Of a stretch of DNA of 8,395 nucleotides, positions 1 to 6,726 are shown in pieces (position 1 is the first letter of the stretch; every line of letters begins with the position of its first letter). Source of the DNA: Anaerolineae bacterium (lineage in GTDB: Bacteria > Chloroflexota > Anaerolineae > Aggregatilineales > Phototrophicaceae); the NCBI GenBank assembly GCA_028284565.1, contig JANQRM010000257.1, positions 1-8,395 on the forward strand, given 5' to 3'. The notes below the pieces were generated by a model, which was not told where the DNA came from, ran no database searches, and was given only the letters and a program-made list of their open reading frames with translations. Made by a program: the position numbers and the translations under genes.

Positions 1-62
1 TTCATCACTTTTCGGCTAAAAGGTTCATCCTCAACATAGAGAATAGCTGGTTTTGTTTCCAT
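1..62 (-). CDS. Response regulator receiver protein, N-terminal fragment (runs off the left edge)
   Basis: Only the first 20 codons are present, starting at the ATG at 60-62 and reading off the window. The peptide begins METKPAILYVEDEPFSRKVM. The hydrophobic strand ILYV followed by the acidic cluster E11-D12-E13 is the classic start of a CheY-like receiver domain, where these acids help hold the Mg2+ needed for phosphorylation of a downstream Asp (not in the window). A good Shine-Dalgarno, AGGAG at 71-75, sits 8 nt before the ATG. The gene follows the histidine kinase with an 18-bp gap on the same strand, so it is very likely co-transcribed with it and is its phosphorylation partner. Whether a DNA-binding or other output domain follows cannot be seen. 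Confidence 0.85.
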   Translation of the reverse strand, partial: METKPAILYVEDEPFSRKVM

Positions 63-80
63 TTGAGTATCTCCTAACGG

Positions 81-2066
81 TTAAGCGGCAATGGGAGTCA
101 GGTTTTCCGATTTGATTGGGAGTGTGATATAGAAGGTCGTCCCTTCACCCTGTTTGCTTTCGAGCCAAATTTTGCCCCCATGAATTTCCACAAGATTCTT
201 TGAAATGGGCATCCCTAAGCCTGTCCCACCGGCTTGTCGCAAACCAGAATTGGTTTGTTTGAAGGCTTCAAAGACTAAGCCCTGATCAGCCTCTGCGATA
301 CCAAATCCAGTATCTTCAACTGCTATCTTGATCATATCATGTTGATGACTTGCACGAATAGCGATATAACCTTCCTCTGTAAATTTGCAGGCATTGGACA
401 AGATATTAAGCAAAACTTGGCGAATACGTTGACGATCTCCGCGAATCAGGGGCAAGTTGGTGTCTATCTCAGTTTTAATCTCAATAGGCTTGTCTTCAAT
501 TAAAGCCTTTGCGGTCTTGATTGAGTTGTCCAAGATGTCCTTGACGCTAATATCATCTTGGATAAAGAGATTAAGCGAGTCCGACTCGATCTTTGACATA
601 TCCAGTACATCATTAATCAAATTCAGCAGGTGTTTGGCACTATCGACAGCTTCCATGAGTGTGTCTTTTTGCTCTTCATTAACCGGTCCCAAATCGCCTT
701 GAGCGACGAACTTGGTAAAGTTAATCACTGCATTGAGTGGCGTACGGAGTTCATGAGACATACTCGCAAGGAAGGCGGATTTCACTTGATCGGAACGTTC
801 TGCTTGAGCGCGAGCTTCCTCCACATCTTTAATCCGATCTTCGATCGAATCTGCCATTTGGTTAAATGTCTGCGCCAATTGTCCAATTTCGTCGTGGCTT
901 TGAATGGTTGTCCGTGCCTTGAGATTTCCAGCACCAAAACGCATAGATGTTGAAGTCAGAGTCTTTAAATCTTGGGTTAATGAACGGGCGAAAAATAGGG
1001 CAAAGATAGCGGCAATCCCTGCGGCAATGATAGTGAAAACGGTGGCGGATGACTGTAACTGAGTAATGGGGAAGTAGGCTTCTGTCCGATCTTGTTCTAT
1101 GCGTATCACCCAGCCAAGTGAACTAATCTCTTGTGATTCTGTGGATGAGGTAATGGGTGCAAATCCGATAACGACAGGGTCTCCATCTGCGTTTATTGCA
1201 TCTAAATCGAAACCTGCTTCTTGGAACAGACGACCATCCAGCAAGAGGGCTTCGTTCGCATCTGCGCCAACACTATCGCTCGTGGGTCCGACGACAAATC
1301 GTCCGGCGTTGTCAATAATCTGAGCTTGACCTGATTGTCCAAATGTGAACGCCTGCGTGTCTGCAATGAGCGCATTGATGTTATAGACCGATTTGATTAC
1401 GCCGATGACATCTCCTTGAACTGGGTCAACAATCGGTATTGTGATGTCAATAGCAACCACGCCCGAACTTTCATCCAATTCAGGACTACCAAAATACACA
1501 GCTCCTTGTCCATCATTCCAGCCTGCCTGCCACCAATCTTCATCAGCTTGGTAATAGTCGCTAGTACGTCCGCTACCAGCAACCTCTGCACCATAGCGGT
1601 CTGTAATGAAAATCTCTGCGTGGCTGGGGAATTGATCGATAAATAGACGTAATTTATCAGAAATGGGGTGATTCATGACTTGATTGATTAGCGCATTCGG
1701 TTCATCCCCTGCACTGCGCCAGTCATCATCCAAATCCAATAATTGCGCCTCAATTGTATCTGCATCACCTTCATACAGTGCATTCAATTCATTCAAGGTT
1801 TCAAGAATAGAAGGGTCACTGGCTACGCCTGCCCGTACTAAATTGACTTGTTGCAACAATACATTTCCGACTCGCTCACTTTCAATCGTTGCACGAGAAG
1901 CCAATGTATTGCTCAATTGTTGTTCCAGTTCTCTGGTGGTTGTTAAACTAGCTGTGGCAATCAGTAAGAGTAGCGAAACAAAGCTCAGCAGTGTCATGGC
2001 TACAACGAGCTTCGTTGTCAGCGTCCAACGACGAAATTGTAGAATCGAGGGTGTTTGATTTGACAT
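81..2066 (-). CDS. Membrane sensor histidine kinase (dCache-HAMP-HisKA-HATPase)
   Basis: This 661-residue kinase should sense an extracytoplasmic signal, autophosphorylate on His and pass the phosphate to the response regulator encoded 18 bp downstream. Visible parts in order: a membrane segment at about 20-40; an extracytoplasmic dCache-like sensor at about 45-338, with the family-typical stretch YYQADEDWW (171-179) and a second Cache-like half from about 240; a second membrane segment at about 341-360; a HAMP linker at about 361-412 with a short coiled coil to 430; and HisKA with the H-box SHELRTPLN, phosphoacceptor His438. The HATPase domain shows the N-box NILSNACKF (Asn558), G1 DTGFGI (585-590) and G2 GGTGLGM (613-619). 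All catalytic boxes are intact, and there is no fused receiver domain. The ATG at 2064-2066 is supported by GAAGGAAG about 10 nt upstream. The ligand cannot be deduced; dCache domains commonly bind amino acids or other small molecules. Confidence 0.95.
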   Translation of the reverse strand: MSNQTPSILQFRRWTLTTKLVVAMTLLSFVSLLLLIATASLTTTRELEQQLSNTLASRATIESERVGNVLLQQVNLVRAGVASDPSILETLNELNALYEGDADTIEAQLLDLDDDWRSAGDEPNALINQVMNHPISDKLRLFIDQFPSHAEIFITDRYGAEVAGSGRTSDYYQADEDWWQAGWNDGQGAVYFGSPELDESSGVVAIDITIPIVDPVQGDVIGVIKSVYNINALIADTQAFTFGQSGQAQIIDNAGRFVVGPTSDSVGADANEALLLDGRLFQEAGFDLDAINADGDPVVIGFAPITSSTESQEISSLGWVIRIEQDRTEAYFPITQLQSSATVFTIIAAGIAAIFALFFARSLTQDLKTLTSTSMRFGAGNLKARTTIQSHDEIGQLAQTFNQMADSIEDRIKDVEEARAQAERSDQVKSAFLASMSHELRTPLNAVINFTKFVAQGDLGPVNEEQKDTLMEAVDSAKHLLNLINDVLDMSKIESDSLNLFIQDDISVKDILDNSIKTAKALIEDKPIEIKTEIDTNLPLIRGDRQRIRQVLLNILSNACKFTEEGYIAIRASHQHDMIKIAVEDTGFGIAEADQGLVFEAFKQTNSGLRQAGGTGLGMPISKNLVEIHGGKIWLESKQGEGTTFYITLPIKSENLTPIAA

Positions 2067-2214
2067 TTGAACGACTTCCTTCTCAAGAATCTGTCAATTT
2101 GCAATCAGTTGTATTCAGTTTTTGCGTAGATGAAACGACACAAGCAGTGATTTTGGTCACGAGATGAAAATGTGGATGTTAGTGTCTGACCCGTCTATTC
2201 CCGCTTTAGAATAA

Positions 2215-2244
2215 ATTATAAAGTGAGATTTAATGAAAAAACAA
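2215..2244 (-). promoter_or_regulatory. Candidate sigma70-type promoter for the histidine kinase operon
   Basis: On the minus strand a perfect TATAAT (2215-2220) is preceded, with an 18-bp spacer, by TTGTTT (2239-2244), which matches the -35 consensus at only three of six bases. It would start transcription near 2208 and give a leader of about 140 nt before the kinase ATG. The -10 is strong but the region is AT-rich, so this is a prediction only. Confidence 0.4.
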
Positions 2245-2272
2245 TTAAGATTTGATAATTTCGGAAAACAAA

Positions 2273-2286
2273 GAATATCGATATTC
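2273..2286. promoter_or_regulatory. 14-bp perfect palindrome, possible operator
   Basis: GAATATCGATATTC reads identically on both strands. It lies in the divergent region between the kinase and the HEAT-like gene. It sits immediately upstream of the candidate -35 of the plus-strand gene and about 30 bp upstream of the candidate kinase -35, a place where a dimeric regulator could act on either side. A palindrome of this length can occur by chance in a window of this size, so function is inferred from placement alone. Confidence 0.3.
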
Positions 2287-2288
2287 AC

Positions 2289-2316
2289 CTGAAAAGTAGA
2301 AAATGCAACATATAGT
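2289..2316 (+). promoter_or_regulatory. Candidate promoter for the HEAT-like gene
   Basis: CTGAAA (2289-2294, four of six -35 bases) and TATAGT (2311-2316, five of six -10 bases) are separated by 16 bp. Transcription would start near 2323, giving a leader of about 24 nt before the ATG at 2347. The elements are imperfect and unsupported by other evidence. Confidence 0.3.
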
Positions 2317-2346
2317 TGACGCATAAACCAGATTACGAGATGACCC

Positions 2347-2880
2347 ATGCGAGATCATGAACCATTTGAAGTGATGTTTACTGGTGGACATCCCAATTCA
2401 TTGGGGCGAACTGTTGAAGTGGTGGATTTGATTCTGTCGGATGCGGGTCAGCTAGAAGAACTCTATCAATGTTATTTTAGCGAGGATGAGGTTGTGCGTC
2501 TGCGAACATCGAATGCGTTTAAGCGGATTTGGCGTGAACAACCCACTTGGCTCCTACCTTATCTAGACCGCTTCATCACGACCATCTCCCAAATCGACCA
2601 AGATTCAACTCGCTGGACAATTGCCCAACTCTTCCTTGAACTTGATGAGTATCTATCCAATGACCAACGCGAACAAGCGAAAGCGGTTCTGAAAAAGAAC
2701 TTATCGGAGACCGGTGATTGGATTGTGCTGAATCATACGATGCGGACCTTGGGGGAATGGGCAACAGATGATGTCGACCTCAAAGGGTGGCTCCAGCCTT
2801 TCTTAGAACGTCTCGCAGGGGATTCGCGCAAGTCGGTTGCTAAACGCGCGAGACAATTTCTGCATGCCTTGTATCCTTAG
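2347..2880 (+). CDS. Small HEAT/ARM-like helical repeat protein of unknown function
   Basis: A 177-residue soluble protein with no signal peptide or membrane segment. It opens with a short, glycine-containing segment (MFTGGHPNSLGRT, 10-22), then amphipathic helices follow one another to the end. Helix pairs such as 33-64, 66-100, 104-136 and 146-174, with features like DEVVRLRTSNAFKRI and KSVAKRARQFL, resemble HEAT/ARM repeats, which usually act as protein-binding scaffolds. No catalytic motif is visible. An in-frame TGA just upstream (2341-2343) limits the start to ATG 2347 or the internal ATG at 2374. Neither has a strong Shine-Dalgarno, and 2347 has only a weak purine run (GAGA, 2337-2340). 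The gene stands alone on the plus strand and converges on the LysE gene with a 4-bp overlap. The coding call is firm; the fold is inferred from the helix pattern and the function is unknown. Confidence 0.8.
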   Translation: MRDHEPFEVMFTGGHPNSLGRTVEVVDLILSDAGQLEELYQCYFSEDEVVRLRTSNAFKRIWREQPTWLLPYLDRFITTISQIDQDSTRWTIAQLFLELDEYLSNDQREQAKAVLKKNLSETGDWIVLNHTMRTLGEWATDDVDLKGWLQPFLERLAGDSRKSVAKRARQFLHALYP

Positions 2881-3509
2881 TCACGTGTGGAGAAGGCAAT
2901 CCCTATCCCCAGTGTCATCATCAAGCCACCGAAGAGTCGATTGACGGGACGTTGGAAGCGGGTGTAAAGCTGTCGGAAATGGTTGAGAGAGAAGAAGGTG
3001 GCGACAATCATATACCAGCACCACGAGAGGCAGGGCGTGAAAACGATGATAATCAACTTGGCGATGAGGGGTGTGTCGGGCGAGATAACACTCGTGAACA
3101 ATGCCAGAAAATAAATCGCCGCTTTAGGGTTAGAGAGCATGGTCAGCAGTCCGATGCGATATGCATGGATGCGAGAAAGCCCTAGATCATCCTGTTCGCC
3201 TGAATGGATATTGACTGCTTTCGGTTCAGCAAAAAAGGACTTCAAACCCAGATAAATGAGATACCCTGCCCCAACCAGCTTCAACAGCGTGTACACGGTG
3301 ACTGATTGCGAAATAATGGCAGATAAGCCCAAGAAACCAAGTAGGGTGAAAATTAGCGTACCGGTAGCGATGCCCGTCGAGGTTGCCAATTGAACATGGC
3401 GAGAATAACTCAAACCATGTTTGGCACTAATCAGAAAGTTGGGTCCGGGACTGATGAGGGCGAGGATATGCAGACTGATGACGGTGGTGACAGGGAGTAG
3501 AATTTCCAT
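2877..3509 (-). CDS. LysE/RhtB-family amino-acid exporter
   Basis: A 210-residue integral membrane protein of the usual length for the LysE/RhtB/LeuE family, which exports amino acids or related metabolites. Recognition features are the N-terminal ISPGPNF motif (residues 19-25) after the first hydrophobic segment, the glycine-rich second and third membrane segments (about 42-63 and 70-91, with GAGYLIYLGLKSF), and the loop motif GLLTMLSNPKA (120-130) that opens the second half. Hydrophobic segments near 131-143, 150-174 and 192-207 complete about six spans. The ATG at 3507-3509 has the Shine-Dalgarno AAGGA overlapping the stop codon of the HAD gene 11 bp upstream, a sign of translational coupling. 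The 3' end overlaps the converging HEAT-like gene by 4 bp. The substrate (for example threonine, homoserine, lysine or leucine) cannot be read from the sequence. Confidence 0.93.
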   Translation of the reverse strand: MEILLPVTTVISLHILALISPGPNFLISAKHGLSYSRHVQLATSTGIATGTLIFTLLGFLGLSAIISQSVTVYTLLKLVGAGYLIYLGLKSFFAEPKAVNIHSGEQDDLGLSRIHAYRIGLLTMLSNPKAAIYFLALFTSVISPDTPLIAKLIIIVFTPCLSWCWYMIVATFFSLNHFRQLYTRFQRPVNRLFGGLMMTLGIGIAFSTRD

Positions 3510-3520
3510 AACAGTGTTCC

Positions 3521-4201
3521 TTAGCCAAAAATAATGTCGATGAAGGTGGATAAATCAGGCAAAAGGTAATCTGGTTTTGCGTCAATCAGGCTTTCTGTTG
3601 TAGCATAGCCAGTTTCTACAGCCACCGCGATTCCGCCAATCACCCGTGTACACTCGACATCCGCGGGGGTGTCTCCAATGACGATAATAGCCTCACCCTG
3701 AAAATCTTGTCCGCAATAATCAACGGCTCGTTGTAAAGCCAATGGTGTTAGGTCATTCCGAGATGCTGATTCATTGCCATATGCTCCGATGGGAAACCAT
3801 GCAGGGTCAAAGTCGGCGAGTTGCAATTTAAGGTGAGCCGTTTTGGACACATTGCCCGTGACAAGACCGAGCAAGACATCTTCTCTCTGATGTAGGTCTG
3901 TGATGATCTCATGCGAGCAGGGACAAGGAATCGCTTCATATTCATGGATCAAGGCGGACATATGCTTTTCCATGAGCAATTCATAGTCTGCCATAATCTC
4001 GCCAAGGGCCTCAGGGGTTTGCCCATAAGGTGCGAGTAACTCGGCTAAGATGCCCCAATCCGTCTTTCCGCCAAAGGGGTGAGTCAAAATATTAGATTCT
4101 GTACCAAACATCTCTAGCATAGCACGGCGTTTGGCTTCTCGCCCGATACCTTTGGAGCGCAATAATGTGCCATCAATATCAAATAGCAGTAATTTTTTCA
4201 T
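3521..4201 (-). CDS. HAD-superfamily hydrolase (phosphoglycolate phosphatase-like)
   Basis: A 226-residue cytoplasmic phosphatase-type protein. Motif I is FDIDGTL with nucleophile Asp8 and acid/base Asp10; motif II is VTGN with Thr115; motif IV is GDTPAD (176-181) with the metal-binding Asp177 and Asp181. The basic motif III residue is probably Lys125 or Arg148, and I cannot decide between them. Residues about 15-90 form a helical cap of the C1 type, as in phosphoglycolate phosphatase and beta-phosphoglucomutase relatives. The catalytic set is complete, so the enzyme is probably active on a small phosphorylated metabolite; the substrate is not identifiable. The ATG at 4199-4201 lacks a clear Shine-Dalgarno. 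The gene is followed after 11 bp by the LysE exporter on the same strand and very probably shares its transcript. Confidence 0.92.
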   Translation of the reverse strand: MKKLLLFDIDGTLLRSKGIGREAKRRAMLEMFGTESNILTHPFGGKTDWGILAELLAPYGQTPEALGEIMADYELLMEKHMSALIHEYEAIPCPCSHEIITDLHQREDVLLGLVTGNVSKTAHLKLQLADFDPAWFPIGAYGNESASRNDLTPLALQRAVDYCGQDFQGEAIIVIGDTPADVECTRVIGGIAVAVETGYATTESLIDAKPDYLLPDLSTFIDIIFG

Positions 4202-4255
4202 TGGGTAATCATCAATAATGCGAATAATCGTTCTATAAGGATAATCGGAAATTCA

Positions 4256-4350
4256 TTTGGGATACATAGTGAATCTAATTTGGGATATATATTCAAGATA
4301 ACCTGTTGTGACCCATTGTGATAAATCTATATCCCAAGTTATTTGGGATA
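4256..4350. repeat. Cluster of TTTGGGATA motifs with a hairpin, upstream of the HAD gene
   Basis: The nonamer TTTGGGATA occurs at 4256-4264, 4279-4287 and 4342-4350, and its inverse core TATCCCAA occurs at 4330-4337. The last two face each other and form an 8-bp perfect stem with a 5-nt loop (4330-4350). The cluster fills most of the 169-bp AT-rich gap between the stop of the membrane-anchored protein gene (4371) and the HAD start (4201). It could be a terminator-like or attenuator-like element or repeated binding sites for a regulator of HAD-LysE. No T-run follows the stem on either strand, so a standard intrinsic terminator is unlikely. Confidence 0.5.
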
Positions 4351-4370
4351 AATTGTTGTAGGTGTAAAAA

Positions 4371-4967
4371 TTAACTACAGGCTTCTGCACGGAGGGTGGC
4401 ACGGGAGTAGGTTGAATTGCGTGGGGCTTGCCAGCGTGGAATATGCACGTCGGCAGTTTCCCAAAGATAACTGCGACAGTGAGTATTACTGCGGGTGTAA
4501 AAGCCAGTGTTAGGATACCAATTATCCATATATTCAATATTCGCTGTACCATGAATCGGTATGCCAAAGGCTATCCACATCTCACCGAGTCTGACTGATG
4601 TTGGGACAACCAACCAATCAAGAATGCCATTCACACCACGAACATACAATTCTGATTTGATAAATGAGGGTTGGGCAGGATTGTCATCCCAATCTAAGAT
4701 TTGTGGTGGATATGCACGATAGTTTACACCTAGGACACTATTTTGTATCCATTCTAGCCCCCGAATTTGCGTCATGGCATCTAATGTGGAAATCGAACCG
4801 GGACGAACGCCTAAATAACAAGGTGCGGGACAATCATCCGTCGGAGCGAACAATTCTCGTACCGATTCAAAGTAGGCTTCGTCATAGGAGACAGCTCGTA
4901 GGATAATTCCCATAAAGACAAATGCCACAAGAAAGATGGGGATGAAGCGAATGATATAACGTGTCAT
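4371..4967 (-). CDS. Membrane-anchored or secreted protein of unknown family
   Basis: With the ATG at 4965-4967 the product has 198 residues. MTRYIIRF is followed by a hydrophobic segment (about 5-24) that is either an uncleaved signal anchor or a signal peptide; no lipobox is seen. The rest looks extracytoplasmic and holds four cysteines: the motif CPAPCYLGVRPG (46-57), Cys164 (HCRSYLW) and Cys197. The CxxxC-YLG-RPG block followed by a short helix recalls small secreted proteins that I have the impression are common in Anaerolineae, but I do not recognise a named family. The frame stays open upstream to a TTG at 4989-4991 (206 residues). I prefer the ATG because it places the basic MTR directly before the hydrophobic core; neither start has a convincing Shine-Dalgarno. 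It lies 43 bp downstream of the GNAT gene on the same strand. Confidence 0.75.
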   Translation of the reverse strand: MTRYIIRFIPIFLVAFVFMGIILRAVSYDEAYFESVRELFAPTDDCPAPCYLGVRPGSISTLDAMTQIRGLEWIQNSVLGVNYRAYPPQILDWDDNPAQPSFIKSELYVRGVNGILDWLVVPTSVRLGEMWIAFGIPIHGTANIEYMDNWYPNTGFYTRSNTHCRSYLWETADVHIPRWQAPRNSTYSRATLRAEACS

Positions 4968-5010
4968 ATCGATGATTGTAACATGACACAATCATGCAGG
5001 GATAGCACCA

Positions 5011-5622
5011 CTACAGAGGTTTGACCATCCGATAGAGTTGGATCGCCTCACCATCCGAATTGACAGTTGGGGATTCCTTCTCGATGGTAAAGCCCACTCT
5101 CTGATAGGCAGAAATGGCAATGGTGTTTTTAGAATCGACATCTAAGGAGAGGCGTGGACAATCGGCTTGTTTAGCAAGGACTTCGGCATGCCCCAATATC
5201 AATTTGCTCAGACCGCGTCCACGAAACTCGGCATCGACAGCGACCATTTGTAGATAAAAATCATCGGGTTCCATTTGGCTCATGAAGTTGAAGATGGGCG
5301 CAAGCACGATTGACACTAGACTCATTTTGATCATGCGCCATGTTGCAATCCGCACCCACAAGCCCAATGAACGCCATTCCCATGATTTGGCTTGCGCGCC
5401 TGAATACGCCGAAAGCATCCCGGCGAGTTGCCCCTCTGCTTGCAGGAAGTGGACATTTTGGTAGCTGTTGTCATGGCGGGGTAAAAGATAGAGCTTGGCA
5501 AGGATGACTTCAGCATCGCCGCCTAACATCTGAGTAAATAATCCATCTGCGGCAGATTCAGCAAAGCGCGCGAAGGCTTGGGCTTGTGATTCGATGGGTT
5601 CTGCACAGATAATTTCAGGCAT
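5011..5622 (-). CDS. GNAT-family N-acetyltransferase
   Basis: A 203-residue protein with a C-terminal GNAT fold that should transfer an acetyl group from acetyl-CoA to an amine. The central strand and pyrophosphate-binding loop read LQMVAVDAEFRGRGLSKLIL (124-143), with Arg134-Gly-Arg-Gly137 as the acetyl-CoA motif A. It is followed by the helix to about 150, the strand LSLDVDSKN (158-166) and the typical Ala-Tyr-Gln-Arg-Val-Gly-Phe ending (172-178). The middle of the protein, about 87-113, is unusually hydrophobic (LWVRIATW, MSLVSIVLAPIF) and may pack against substrate or membrane. The ATG at 5620-5622 is only 11 bp after the OsmC stop, with no strong Shine-Dalgarno, so translation may be coupled. 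The acceptor substrate is unknown. Confidence 0.92.
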   Translation of the reverse strand: MPEIICAEPIESQAQAFARFAESAADGLFTQMLGGDAEVILAKLYLLPRHDNSYQNVHFLQAEGQLAGMLSAYSGAQAKSWEWRSLGLWVRIATWRMIKMSLVSIVLAPIFNFMSQMEPDDFYLQMVAVDAEFRGRGLSKLILGHAEVLAKQADCPRLSLDVDSKNTIAISAYQRVGFTIEKESPTVNSDGEAIQLYRMVKPL

Positions 5623-5633
5623 TTATGATGAAG

Positions 5634-6071
5634 TTACACCTCAACCGTGATTTCGACAGGGCAAGAGCGATTGAGTGTGGTGAAAACGGGACACCGTGCG
5701 CGAAAGGCATCAGCTAAGGTTTGTCCCTGTTCGGCTGATGGACCTTGCAGAGAAAGCATCACACGAAAGGCTTGTAAGCGCGGATCAACTCCTTCGACTC
5801 CTTTGACTCCACGCGGGTCAAAATCGCCTTCAACCGTGACCAGTGCCGACTCTAAGGGTATGTCGAGTTCACGCGCGGCGGTTTCGCAGACGAATGTGCC
5901 ACACGTTGCTAATGCCGCCAACAATATATCCAATGGATTAACTTCTTCATTGGGACCCCCTAATGGTGGCGGTGAATCCACAATGAAATGATGCCCACGT
6001 GAAGTGACTAATGCTCGACCACTTTCATTTGACAATCGGGAATCAACAGATACAGTTGCTAAGTTTGACAT
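5634..6071 (-). CDS. OsmC-family protein (peroxiredoxin-like)
   Basis: A 145-residue protein of standard OsmC/YhfA length. OsmC and Ohr proteins reduce organic hydroperoxides using two cysteines. Here the pair is Cys57 in LLAALATCGTF (the start of the central helix) and Cys127 in RARCPVFTTL, both in the canonical places. Two further cysteines, Cys62 and Cys137, are also present. The GGPNEEVNPLDILLAAL segment (38-54) is the usual lead-in to the first active cysteine. It resembles the OsmC/YhfA branch more than Ohr, whose second motif differs, so peroxide activity is likely but not certain. The ATG at 6069-6071 has a strong Shine-Dalgarno, AAAAGGAG (6079-6086). It appears to be the first gene of the minus-strand run with the GNAT protein next. 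Confidence 0.93.
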   Translation of the reverse strand: MSNLATVSVDSRLSNESGRALVTSRGHHFIVDSPPPLGGPNEEVNPLDILLAALATCGTFVCETAARELDIPLESALVTVEGDFDPRGVKGVEGVDPRLQAFRVMLSLQGPSAEQGQTLADAFRARCPVFTTLNRSCPVEITVEV

Positions 6072-6104
6072 CTTATCGCTCCTTTTACAAAAGTCGATAA
6101 GCGG

Positions 6105-6133
6105 ATATTAACGGAGTTATACAATGTAGACAA
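6105..6133 (-). promoter_or_regulatory. Candidate promoter for the OsmC gene
   Basis: On the minus strand TTGTCT (6128-6133) and TAATAT (6105-6110) are separated by exactly 17 bp, each matching the sigma70 consensus at four of six bases. The predicted start near 6098 would give a leader of about 27 nt that includes the strong ribosome binding site. The spacing is ideal and the elements moderate. Confidence 0.35.
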
Positions 6134-6159
6134 ACGGAAATGACTTGTCGATGTATCCG

Positions 6160-6726
6160 TTAGAAATCAACCAAAATACCAAAGAAGGTAATGAAGAGAA
6201 TGACCACAATGGGAACTACCACAAAGGCTAACATGGTATAAAGGCAACCAATCCCTTGTGGACGAACTCCTGTGGTGCGCTGAACCCGACGGGCTTCATT
6301 GAGATAATAGATATTCATCGCCAAGCCAATGATGCCCACAATGATATAGGCAACCAGAGTCATCACCGCTTTACCTGTATAGTCGGGAGTTTCTTGGTAA
6401 AACATCGAACGCGAAGGGGCTTGACGCAATTTGCGATAATCACGCTTGGTTGTCGAATAGGGATGGTTCAGGCTATCGAGCGTTCCCGCATACATCTTAT
6501 CGCGCATGTGCAGGGCTTCGGGGTGGTCAGGATCAAGTGTTAAGACGCGACTCATGGCGCGCTCTCGCTCTTTATCCGATTCCGCCAGATTCGCCAATGC
6601 CCACCATGCTTCGACATCATGCTTGTTGTTATCAATCGCTTGCAAGACCAATTGGCGGGCGCGTGTTCGATTGCCGTCGATTGCGAGTTCAGAGGCTCGA
6701 TTGAGTAAGGTATTGTTATCCATCAT
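6160..6726 (-). CDS. TPR-like protein with two C-terminal membrane segments, unknown function
   Basis: A 188-residue protein with two parts. Residues about 5-78 are helical with the TPR pattern: AxxLAxDGNRTRARQLVLQAI (11-31) and VEAWWALANLAES-RERAMSRVLTLDPDHPEALHMR (38-75), including the usual Gly, Ala and Pro positions. A basic linker (about 80-117) leads to two membrane segments, about 120-141 and 161-186, separated by a basic loop (NEARRVQRTTGVRP). The N-terminal repeats probably lie in the cytoplasm and bind a partner. The ATG at 6724-6726 (a second ATG follows at once) lies inside the end of the preceding secreted-protein gene, an 11-nt overlap, so the two are almost certainly co-transcribed and translationally coupled. 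The membrane domain is not a family I can name. Confidence 0.85.
   Translation of the reverse strand: MMDNNTLLNRASELAIDGNRTRARQLVLQAIDNNKHDVEAWWALANLAESDKERERAMSRVLTLDPDHPEALHMRDKMYAGTLDSLNHPYSTTKRDYRKLRQAPSRSMFYQETPDYTGKAVMTLVAYIIVGIIGLAMNIYYLNEARRVQRTTGVRPQGIGCLYTMLAFVVVPIVVILFITFFGILVDF

Noticed and set aside
630..953. Plus-strand open frame antisense to the histidine kinase
   Set aside because: It lies opposite the HAMP and HisKA region, whose motifs are clear on the minus strand. The other plus-strand frames between 457 and 2058 are rejected for the same reason.
2157..2348. Minus-strand 63-codon open frame in the divergent region
   Set aside because: It has no ribosome binding site, starts inside the start codon of the HEAT-like gene, has AT-driven composition and covers the candidate promoters.
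4253..4567. Minus-strand open frame of 104 codons overlapping the end of the anchored-protein gene, possibly a frameshifted C-terminus
   Set aside because: The anchored-protein frame ends naturally after a consistent run of codons. The alternative frame has no ribosome binding site, and its last third lies in AT-rich repeat-bearing non-coding DNA. A frameshift is not excluded, but nothing in the sequence requires one.
6134..6165. Inverted repeat AACGGA / TCCGTT after the TPR-like gene, considered as a terminator
   Set aside because: The stem is only six bases with a 17-nt loop, overlaps the stop codon and has no following T-run.
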